Origin: Saturnia japonica
Lineage: Eukaryota; Arthropoda; Insecta; Lepidoptera; Saturniidae
Reading direction: 5' to 3'
Assembly: GCA_033032175.1 (NCBI GenBank)
Contig: CM065309.1
Coordinates: 16,926,001 to 16,990,000 of the forward strand
DNA length: 64,000 nt
Shown in pieces: positions 40,301-52,300 of this stretch. The translations under genes and the position numbers were made by a program. A model generated the notes under the pieces. The model was not told where the DNA came from and ran no database searches. It saw only the letters and a list, made by a program, of their open reading frames with translations. The first letter of the stretch is position 1; every line of letters begins with the position of its first letter.

Positions 40301-43300
40301 GCCCTAAGTTATTATTACACGCCTCACGGTCGAGACGTTGTAGTGTCTCTGAGAGGCGGGGGAACGCGCAAGCGGTCTTGATGAGACCGAAGCGCTCCAG
40401 ATGGTCATTGTAGTCAATGAGCTCGCGGATATCGTGCTCGCGAAGGAGCAGTATCATTAAGTCGTTACTATTAACGACAGCGTTAGCGGGCGCGCGGGGC
40501 GCAGGCGCGCGGGGCGCGGGAATATCCATAGCCATAAGGGGCTGTGGATTGGGGCGACGGGGGCCCCATGCGTTCTGCGATGAACGTACGGGTTGCGGTT
40601 GCACCGCGCGGGGTGCGGAGAGGCCGGCGGTGGCCGGGGACTGGCGCGGGACCGGCAGCGCGGGAAATTCCCCTGACGCCAGCGGGGGTTGCGCTTTGAT
40701 GGCTGAGGTGGGGGGCACCGCCCGGGGGGCCGCCTGCCTCTGCGTGCGTGGCCGCGTGGTACGCGGGGCCTTGGGGCAACCGCGATAATTCGCGGGATGC
40801 TCCTCCTCCCCGCATAACACGCAGCTCGGGGGGACGACGGAGTCACGCTCGCGCGTGCACTCCCGTGTGGGGTGGTCCTCTCGGCACTTTACGCACCGCG
40901 GACGAGAATGACAGTTACGGGCAGCGTGCCCGTACAGCTGGCAGTTGTGGCACTGCGCAGGCTGGTGGTTTTTGTGTGGGGGCTCCACGTTAATCCCGGA
41001 GAGCCCGCACACCGTCTCTAGCTGGAAGATGGCCTTTCCCTCGGGGGAAAGGTCCAATATGGCCACTACCATTTGTAGTGGCCGCTTATCTTTAGTGTAC
41101 ATCCGGTGTACTTCCCGGATGGGATAACTTTGCTCCTTGAGCGAGGAGCACACCTCCGACGGGTCGAGCTCCACCGGAATGCGGCGGATGACCACTCGGA
41201 GGACGCGCTCCTCCGCGAGCGAATACGTATAAAATTGCAGACCTTTCTGCCGGAGGAGGGTGGTTAGTTTACGGTGAGTTTCCGAAGAACTCACCGAAAT
41301 AGAAATCCCGTTGACTATGTTTTTAGCCTTGTGGTAGTCGAGTTTGAGTCTGCGCATCTCATTGCAGACTCCCATCCAGGCTGCCTTGTCCCGGATTATG
41401 ATTGGAGGTGGGGTACGCTCTTTTTTCCCGCCGGCGGGCGCGGGGAGCTGGGAGGACGCGGGGGCGGCGGCGCCCCTGACTACTGCCTTAGCTATTACCT
41501 TAGGCGCCGGTTGAGCAGTCGGACTGCTACGCGCCGTTCGCTTACGCGACGCCACGACGGTGAAGCCGTCGTTCTCGGTATCCATCTCCGGAGATGGATC
41601 CGGATTCGCGGGCGAGTCTTGTTCGACCGGAAGGGCCGAAAACGAATTTTTCGTCTTTAACGCGGTTTCCGTGGATCGCGCGGGACGGACGTACGGACTA
41701 TTTTTGGTAACCCTAGATTGTCGCCCTGGTGTTGTTCATCCCTTATATACCGGTACGGCTCGGCTCTGTTTAAAATTAGCGGTGGGCGATTATGAGATAT
41801 ACTAATGTAATCATTTGATTATGAAGATATCTCGAGATATCTTGATTATAGCCATTAGTTATTACTAATATTAGAAGTTCGATGATGAGTGATCATTCAT
41901 AATCGATGTACCACTAGTAATTACTATGACCGAACGGCCTTTTTTTTAGCTAATTGCTTTATGCGTTCTTGTAAAGAATTTTGTGTACGACTGCGCGACC
42001 TTTTTTTAGCTATCCACTCTTCGTTTTTACTAGGTACCAGTCATCATTCATAATCGCCCACCTCTGGATAATACATCAAAGGCTCATTATGTAAATCATT
42101 AATAATCACCTCTATTTAAAATGTATTATAAGTGTTATAATTCTTTAGGTTCGCAACGCAAACCACTTCGGGGCTTCTCTTATACAATGGACGATACAAC
42201 GAACGACACGACTTCCTCGCTCTCGAACTGATTGGCTCCGGCGCTGGTAAAGGCGGAGGCAGCGGATTAAGATTCAGCTTTTCTTTGGGAGGGACAAAGA
42301 CCGAAGTAACCGTGGAAGGGAACTTGGGAGACGGCATGTGGCATACCGTTGAAGTCGAGTATTTCAATAGAGTAAATATACTTGTTTAATTTTTTTTAAA
42401 TATTTTCCTCTTTTTTTATTTGTTCTTCTTCTTCTTAACTTGGCTACTAGTTCTCTTAATTGAAGACCATTACTCCCATTATCAAGTGATTTCTTCTAAC
42501 AAAATGGTGGCACTCTCATACAATTAGAACTTTCGGGCGAGTTATTGTGGCATCTCAGAATTCATGGTCTATGTTAAAACGTGGTATAAACATTTGACTT
42601 GTACACGTTAACCAAACTTCATTATGCAAAATGCCACCCTATATACACAATATAGGGTCCAACAACACAAATTTATGAATAAAAACAAAAACCACTAAAT
42701 AACAGTTGTAACTTGTAAGCCTTTTATTGTTAAAAAAAAACAATGGTCATCGCTAAGAGATAAGTTTTTAAATAGCTGTCGACGTTTGCCGATCTCGTAA
42801 AATGAATGTCTGTTCCAAGTTTTTAGTATTATCATAGAAAAAAGGGAACACGCTAACGGAACACGATTTTAGATAATTTTATTTATACTTCACTACAACT
42901 AAAGCATTTGTGCGTAAAGTCGATTGAAAGATGCATAAAAAAGTCGGGGTTGTCGAGTGGTTTAGATCTCAGGCATATCGATTCGATGTCCGCAGGTTTG
43001 CATTTTTTTTAAATATGCGGAGGTACATTCACTAATTCAAATTGGTAACACTATCGGCAGCCGGTGAAGGAAAACATCGTGGGGATATCTGGAATGCCAT
43101 GAGAAATGTTCTTGTAAGTAATTATAGATTTGTGATTTCTCGGTATTTTAAATCGCCAATTCGTCGTAGGCTGGCGAAGTGATTAAACCTGTACCTTTTC
43201 TTGGGAAGAGACCCTTTACTCAATAGTGGGAAACTTACAGGATGATATTATTATTTTTATACTATAATATATTTTGCTTTATAGTTTAGTGCTATTAAAA

Positions 43301-46300
43301 AGTGTAATTACCTTTCCACCACTTTCGGTATGTTTACATTGTACCTAATTCTATTGCCGAGCGAAAATAGCAGAAATGTTATGTAGAAAATTGTATTAAA
43401 ATTTTGACGAGATAATTTTTAACAAAAAAGAAAACTGACTTCAATGACTTTAAACAGTTTTTTGGTGTATCTTCGAAGTTCAAGGACCAATGCCAAAACA
43501 ATTTAAATGTGACCACCCTGAGCTATTCCCTATCGAACATAAAAAGAATCAACCAAATTGGTTCCTGAACAAAGAAGTTATGGCTGAATATCCTTAAATA
43601 TATATAAAGGTATATTCGTTACACAACCTCACTCTTTTTTGAAAAGGGCTAAAAACTAGAATAAATTCCGTTTAGTATCTTTATAACAAATTTTGGAGTT
43701 TATATTTTAAAAACATAATAATTCTCTGTTCCCAGACTGTGACAATGATACTAGATGACTGCGATAAAGCCCTTTCATTGGCCGGAGCTGCAGAGTTTGG
43801 TTTGAAGTATGCATGTGCTAATTTCACAAGAAAAGTTCTTCCTCCACGCTGCGATATACCTACAGAAACTTGTCATAGGTAATTATTCTATAATAATTAT
43901 ATTTTAGCTATGACATGAAACCATTATACAGTTTTTTTTTAATATAATGTTTTGCGAAAATAGCTCTGATAAATATGTTATTAGTAATTTACATTTCAGA
44001 TTTCTAGATTTGACGGGACCTTTACAAATTGGAGGTCTACCGAACATCCCGAGCAGTTTTCAAGTTAAGAACAAAGATTTTATTGGTTGTATATCGGACT
44101 TCTATGTCGACCACAAATTTGTTGACCTCAATAAGTAAGATAAATTGTTTACAAATTTTTAAACATAGCTTTATTTCAATTGTAATAATACTACAACTTG
44201 TATATCTCCTCACAGTAGTCTTTTTTTCAGTTTTTAAATTGAACTCATAAATGTTGTAATCTTTCTCTTACATATAAATGAAATGATTTATGTTGGCTGT
44301 TGTGTGCGGATCACGCAAAAGCTACTGGCTTTTTTATACTTGGTCCTTATCAAAAAGAAAAATTATCACGATATCTTCATATACAATGATTCTGTAACTC
44401 ACGCGAGCAAAGCCGCAGGCACATCTAGTTATATATTTAGTGGCATTTTTAAAAACTGTAATTTTACTTCGTATATTACAATACTAGCCACTGGTATTTT
44501 ATTTCTGAAGTTAATCGCGTAATGTGTAGCAGAATGTTTAATTTATAATTTTAAAAATATATATTTTCAAATTGTTTGTTTAGTATACATTCGTCATGAT
44601 ATTATAAACCGCTATTATACTGAAAACATGTTTTAAGGAACTTCTTTATAGTAACTTCAAAGGCATAAAAATCTATAGAGAGTTAGAGAATGATGTAGGT
44701 ACCTAAACGTGTCGATTTTATTGTCAGTTATGTAGCCGATAACGGCACATTGGCTGGGTGCCCGGAAAAACGATCGCAATGTAATTCAGCACCTTGTTAC
44801 AATGGCGCGGAATGCCGCGATTTGTGGGACACTTATCTTTGCGACTGTACCGAAGGATACACGGGTAAAGATTGTGCTGACTGTAAGTATTTATTACACA
44901 GTTTATACCTACATACTTAAGATTTTAATTTATATTGAAATATAACATCTAACATATTTCAAAATTAAAATCAAAATTATGCAATTTAAGCCCTACGCAG
45001 GCATTTGTGAACGAAGAAAACATTACTACCGGTTCGGAAAACTGGTTTTGTTTTTTTCAGTACCTATATGTAATGTTTACAGTTAATAATTGTATTTCTT
45101 TTCGTTCACCAATGATCAACCCTATAATTTTATATATGACAGTAAAACTTGCCTGACATGATCCTTGAACTTATTATCCGGCATATCGGTAAAATATATA
45201 TAGAACCAAAAACCATTACTTGAAAACTTTTTGGTTTGTTAAAATTGGTCAGACTTAGGGCTGAGATAAGCCCTAAGTTCCGAAATTCAAATGTATGGTG
45301 GCAAGATTAGCATTAGCTCAGCTCTGCCTGAGTAAAGTTCTAGTCGTCGAATTCGACGACTTACGAAAAACTTGGATATTATACGACTAAAAAAATAGTA
45401 TAGCATAATAGTGACCTAACAGTATTTTATACACTTTTTAAATTATCTGTAGATATTTCTTGATTCTTATTGTCTACTACATAGAAATGACTGTTTTTAT
45501 TACGTACACGTTTTTTATTCCTGTTGTTTGCAGTTGTTTCTCGATATTGGTTTGAAACTTTAAGCTTTTTATTTTATCTACGAATAATCTGTCATTTTTA
45601 CTTTAAAGCAAGTTGAATATTATACAATTACATAATTGAAATTCTATTTTAAATAGCTTTTTCATTTTCTATACATAATTCGTGATTAATTTATTTGTTT
45701 GAGATAAAGAAATTTAACAGTCCAGATGCGGTATCGAAACGTTAATTGACACTTCACAAACTTAAGCTTAGCCTATTTTGACTATAAATTCGAAAGCTAA
45801 GAATGCGCCGAGTAATTTCTTAGCTAAGTTTGAGCTAAACTATCACTGAGCTTAGACTGAGTACGCTCTATAGATTTCAGCCTAAAACACAGAATGAATA
45901 TTTTGTGTTTATTTCTAGTACTACAACTTTGCTGGTCGTTTACAAAATTGACTTTTCTTACAGCGACAGGAAGCCCGTGGCGATTTAGTCGTGACGGTAT
46001 GCTGTCGTTTAATCCTCTTCTTCGTCCGATACAACTGCCGTGGCTCAATGCACTGTCGATTCGAACTCGACAAAACGATGCCTTCCTCATGTCTATACAA
46101 GTCGGTCAAAATAGTACAATACTAATTAGTGTAAGTACTGAAGTTTTTTTTAATCCATTATCTAAATTTTTTTTTTTTATATTTTACTTACAGTTGGACG
46201 TGTAGATCTTTTTTCTATCCCTTAAAAATAGTATCGGTTCAAATAATTTACGTTTCACTTTTTTATTCTATTGATTGAGATGATACTTTATACAATTTTA

Positions 46301-49300
46301 ACGATAATCTTTTAGTCAATACATTGAAATTACTCATTATTCTTTGGAAACATATTTATAATTTTTAGACAATCAAATTTCACTTCAGCGTTGTCTTTCT
46401 TTTCATAAGAGAAAGCTTATTTTATACAAAAACCGAAAAATGAAAACTTTATCTTAACGAAATATATGTATTTTGACCATCGACTATGTCCTGGAAGTAT
46501 CTATAATATTATTCATTAAATTTTCAGCTCAAATCAGGACTTCTGCATTATTCATATAACGGCGAATCAATGTACTTACCAACTACAACACTAACTGATG
46601 GCAACTGGCATCGAATAGAGATCAAATGGATCGGCACCGATATATCAGTAATTATTGATTACGGTTTACGCACAGCACTATTACCGATGTTAGCCAATAA
46701 GATCCAAGGGCAATACATTGGCAAGATTCTGATTGGCGGACCAGATAGTACGGCGGGTTTATTGGCTTCAGAAGTGGGATATTTTGAGGGATGCATACAA
46801 GTAAGTTTTTGGAATCTACCTTTTATTTATGTAAAAGATATTTTTCAAATGAAAATTAAAAAATTACAGGACGTAAGGGTTGGCACAGCTCAATCATTGC
46901 TCAATAGACCTACAGTAAGAGAAAACGTAAGAGATGGCTGTGAATCAAGAGCAGATTGTATGCTTTCTATCTGTCCACCATATGTAAGTGTTAACTAAAA
47001 TGTATATTCAAATACTAGCTCCGCACGCGTTAGCTACAGAATTTTACTTACTTTGTTAATTTTCCTTGGTACTTAGGTATATCTTAAATATAAAATTAGC
47101 ATAACAAACATTTCTTGTTTTAGCACAACCCATGTATCCAATGAAAAAAGCGAATAATCCCAGAAATGGCTGTAATACTTTAGATAAAATTTAGTGTTTA
47201 GATAATGTTTTACTTTACAAGTATAGTGTTTTATTTTATGAAACATTGAGCTAAGCTTTGTCGTCTAGATATTTATTGTTACTTGTCGAGCTAAATAATC
47301 CAGACAATTATTATTTTATAGTATTATAAATTTAACTGAACGATCTATAAAACGAAAATATTGTCTACGTTCAGAGCAAGTGCGTATCGTCTTGGGACAG
47401 TACTGTTTGCGAGTGCGACTTAGGGCGTGTTGGCCCGCAGTGCGCGCCCGCTTGCGAGCTGCACCCTTGCGGGGAACAGGCCCACTGTAGTGTCAAAAAC
47501 ACTCCTAAAGGCTACTCCTGTACCTGCGACGACGGATATATCCATACGGGTAAGTCTGCGGTACCGTCAACACACTGCTTTGCTAGGTACAACAAGGCAA
47601 TTGTGTGCTACTGAATCGCGATCATCATACACTAAATGTAACATTTACTATAGTGGTACTCTTAGGCGTATCGCTTGCAGGAATCAAAGGCGGGGGTAGA
47701 TTATTACAACATTTAGCTCATTCGGGTAAATTCGTTTCGAGTCGACTAATCGTATTTCGTATTATTTATTTATTTATTGACATCTAGACTTGATGAAGTT
47801 TTCACTTCTATCGTGTGTTCTTAAGCACACGTTTTTTTAAAACTATAATAGGCTTGGGTTTGACTACTGCCAGTTTGCACGCTTGCCTAGAAGGTGGATT
47901 CATATGTGACATGAAGATACCCAGTTAGTGATTATCGGAAAATACAAACTCCGGCAAAGAGTTCCACTCTTTAGCGGTGCGCATTATAAATGTGCTAGCA
48001 AAACGCTTCTTACGCACTGGTGGACAAATCAATCATATATCGATGACGCTTCGCCGTGCCTCTTGTCGGCCGATGATGGAAGAGGGACCGACCATTATGA
48101 CGTTCGCAATGACTCTCTTTTGGTTTATCCCGTTTCAGGATCAAGCTGCTGAGGGGCTTGCAGGTCAGCATGACAGTGACAACCGGCGATTAATGATTGA
48201 TTGCATAAAGAAAATCAATATGAGAACATCAAATGAAGGTATTCGTGATTGCTTCCAGCTTGGGGTTGCGTGGAAGATGTCAGAGAGGAGTGCCCGGGCG
48301 GATGGTGGGGCGCGGGTGGCTGCGGCCCCTGTGACTGTAGCCTCGCGCGGGGCTACCACCCCCACTGTCATAAAAACACTGGCGAATGTTATTGCAAGGT
48401 GAGTTATCATATTTTGTTATTAATATTTTAATTTGTTTTAAAGGTGAAAATTATAAACCATAAAAATATTTGAGTGGTAACGTAGGAATCAATTAATTCT
48501 GGGTTTATTTCATTCTTCATCAAGTTGAAAATACATATTAGATATAAGATTTTATAAAAGTTCAAACTATAATACAATTGAAACAAGTTGATGATTTGCA
48601 TCCTAAACAGGTTTATGTGGTCAAATATTTAGCAGTATTTAGTAATAATACAATAAATGTGTGTTTTATCTACATAATATATGAGATTTTATGTTGACGT
48701 ATTAATTAGGGTAAATAGTCATAAATTCCCTTATTATTGTATTACATGAGTTAATGTAAAACTAAATACAAATCGATCTTATTACTTGCTTACTTAGATA
48801 CATATTTATTTCATTTCACCAAAAAAAAATTCGTGTTTGTTTGTGGTCTTCATTATTTAGAGATAAACAACTTGTATGTTATTTACCTTCCTTGTGTACC
48901 TACATATGAAATATAAGCAACCACCTCCTGCAACAATCTCCGCGTTCATTACAATACAAAATTTTATGAAAATAATAATAGCAGTATAGATAATAATAAT
49001 ACCAGCCTTTATGTTACCCACTGTTGTGCATTGAGGCCTTTTCACAAGGAAAGGCACAGGATTTATCACTGCCCCCAGTCGACGACATATTGCGAATTCA
49101 AACGCAGAGAAATCCACAGTTATCAATAATATTCATCAAGCGTTCAGGTTTCGTCACGATATTTTTCTTCATTGTCAGCTGATACTGTTACCAATTTACT
49201 GCATAAATGATTGGCGTTTCTGCGATTAGCATAACTGTCAGTTGTGAGTCTGGGTGTTAAATATATAGGTAGGTATATCTTAGTTTGGAATTAAATGGCT

Positions 49301-52300
49301 TCGTGTGAAATTGCGTCATTGTAATTAATATTATTATTAAATTTAAAGTAGTAAATGTAGGTACGCAAACTCAAAAAAAAATCGTTTTTACATGCCGGTG
49401 CTTGGACTTGCATACATCAAACTGGCATTCCGCAGGTCTTAAACACTCGACCACTACGACTATAGATGATAAATGTTATCGTTATAGATTTAACGTTATG
49501 GGCACAATCTCACATAGTCTTAAGTAACAATGTGGCCTAAGATGGTAGCACGCTAAGCCGAGTGGAAATCTGCATCTCTCTCAACTCTTTCAACTTGTGG
49601 GTGGTAGCTAGCCAGGCGGGCATTAGAAAAAGCCCTACCACCATTCTATGGTTTATCACGATCATCATCATTTCATCATCATCGAAAGCTCAGGCTCGTT
49701 GCAGAGATTCGAATTTTCGTCCATCGACGCGGAGTTCGTACACGTTACCAACTGAGCCATCGTTGCTTTAAATGTTATTAAATTATCAGGAAAACTATTA
49801 CAAGCCGGAAGGTTCGGATGATTGTCTTCCATGCCAGTGCTACGCTGCGGGTTCTCTGAACAGTTCCTGTGAAGCGGTATCAGGCCAGTGCTATTGCAGG
49901 AGTGGTGTTATCGGTAGAGCGTGTGACTCTTGCGCTAACCTCTACGCGGAGGTAGCACCCAATACAGGCTGCGAAGGTAAACCTTGTTTATAGTAATATT
50001 TACTTTAGTTTAATATATTTTTTATAGAAACAATAGACATCTTAGCAGATCTAAGGACACTCTTCGGCTAGATTGAGTTATTAAATAAAGAAAACCGCTG
50101 AAAACGGTTTGTTACAGAAGCAAGCAAAATATGGGTTGAAGGCTGATAATTAAGATGTAATAAAATAATTATTATTTAAAATCGAAAAGATATCCTTTTA
50201 CCTTTATTGGTTTTAAATTGGTAATGAAACAAATACGATGAATAGTAATCGACGATTATCAAGCAATTATGTATGACTTTTATTTTCAAAGGAATTTATT
50301 CCTTTTGTTAATGTAACATACTTTTTAAATGCTATAATAATATGTTTTATTAAAAAGGAGATATGTTCGAAATCGTAGTCGGCGACAATTAAGTGCAATA
50401 ATTGTAATCGTAATCACTAAGTGATAATCGTTTCATCACTGAAATATATTAAATAGCAAATTCCTACGCGTTTTTTATAATATAAAACTCAATAATAATG
50501 TAACATCAGGGATAATGTAGCTTCCTATAAGTGAAAGAATTTTTAGAATCTAATCAATAGTACCATAAATTACTTCCTACAAATATAATTATAAACTCTA
50601 CCTCTTCATAAAATGTATCGTTATACATTAGATAAAGTGATAAGACAAATAGAAAAACATAACAACTTTGTACCTACATCATGGCTAAAAGAATGAAGTT
50701 AAGAAGTATTCATGTTAAAAGTAGAAAAAGCTTTTTACTTATGGTTGAAGTGTAATATAATCATAATTTTCTTTCTACACTTACAGTGGTATACGATGGA
50801 TGTCCACGTTCTTTTGCACACGGTGTTTGGTGGCCGCAAACTAAATTTGGTATAGAAGCAATTGCCGATTGTCCTTCAGGTAAACTGTATTAAATACTTA
50901 TTATGTACGTCTATTGAGAACATTTAATGACTGAGATGAAATTAAATTTATCGAGTTTGTGTTAATATTTTTATATTTGATTACGTAACCGATAAAGCAA
51001 TCGGTAAATTTTAAATTATAATTGCTAATATATATCTTTGACGAACAGGAACAAATGGTAAGGCAAGTAGGATGTGCGATGAAACTCAAGTAGTACCCTG
51101 GCAGGAACCGAACATGTTTAATTGTACTACAGTCACGTTTTATCAATTGAAAAAACAGGTAAACAAAATTAGATACATAAATTGTATTTCGATACTTATT
51201 ATTATATAACGTTTTAATTTTGCTTTAATTAAGGCTGACGATCTTATTAATTGTGTTGTTATAGATATAGCTATATTTTTTTATAACTTGTACATCAATC
51301 TTGTAAGAAATGAGGATTAAAATGAGGATTAATCTAAAAGTAAAATAGGCTCCAAGGTAAAGGTAAAGTAGTAAATTAGATAAAGTTAAAATAAACACAT
51401 AGGTAATGATAAAATAGTCAATTAGGTAAGGGTAAAATAGGCAATTAAGTAAAGGTAAAATAGGTAAAATTATATTGGAATGGTAAATCCTAGGGAGGCA
51501 AGTCCGAAGACAGTGATGATGTGATATAAAACGAAATTACCTAGTAACACAGTCTATTTAAATCTGCGTTTGTTTGAAATAAATAAATATGTATGTTTTT
51601 TTGTACAGGGTTCTGTATAAAACATTTGACATTAAAAATTAAACCTTATTTGCAGTTACAAAAGATAGAAACTGGAGAGTTAGCTGTAAACACATTTGTT
51701 GGGGTACGTTTGGCCGCTGACCTTACAACCGCTTGCGTCAACACGGCTCACCTGTACGGTGCTGACATACTCATCGTAGAGAAGATATTATTAGAATTAA
51801 TAGATTATGAATTAAAGCAAGCTGGATTGAACCTAACGCATAGTCAAGACAAGGATTATGTTCGAGTAAGTAGCAAAACTGTCCGTTGCACTACAATTAA
51901 TTCTGTTCATTATCTATCCTTGTTTTAGAGATAATTCAGATTTTATTATTGATTCTCATTTCATTAAATACTTAGCTTTCCTACGCTTTTCTCTGCGTGT
52001 TTTTCGTATTATGTTCTTCTCCGGATCCCAGGCTAGCTCTATGCCAAATTTTGTCGCTATGCGTTCAACGATCGTTGTGTGATGTCAAATTGAGGTGATG
52101 CATTCACTCCTTCATTCTTGCGATATCAAAAATGTCAATATTGGACTGTTAGTCATAAGGGCTCTGAAGCCTCAATCAGCTTTTACAGCTTCATCGGGCT
52201 TTGTATAATAAGACTATAAAATATATACAGATGTATAATTTAATAAAAAATTATACGTAATATTTACTTGTATTATATTTATTACAGAATTTAATTAAGT

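Larger units (their letters stand above)
36885..41780 (-). mobile_element. Full-length Jockey-clade non-LTR retrotransposon, antisense in intron 21
   Basis: Ordered on the minus strand: 5' UTR (about 41780-41586), ORF1, ORF2 overlapping ORF1 by 14 nt, 3' UTR, and a poly-A tail seen as T10 at 36885-36894. About 4.9 kb, the usual size of Jockey elements. There is no RNase H domain, as expected of the clade. It is much more GC-rich than its host intron. I could not find a target-site duplication, and the 5' boundary is approximate because a MITE adjoins it. Confidence 0.5.

Noticed and set aside
40417..41127. Several overlapping ORFs on both strands near the LINE ORF1
   Set aside because: Shadows of the GC-rich ORF1 in other frames; low-complexity Ala/Gly/Arg translations.
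36885..41780. LTR retrovirus or endogenous virus
   Set aside because: No LTRs, protease, integrase, RNase H or envelope; ORF1 zinc knuckles plus endonuclease-RT and a poly-A tail define a non-LTR element.
48122..48258. Alternative acceptor TTTCAG at 48133-48138 for exon 30
   Set aside because: Joining there in the required phase reaches a stop within five codons.
47977..48402. 141-codon plus-strand ORF overlapping exon 30
   Set aside because: It crosses the exon 30 acceptor and reads the exon in the wrong frame, losing the laminin-EGF cysteines.
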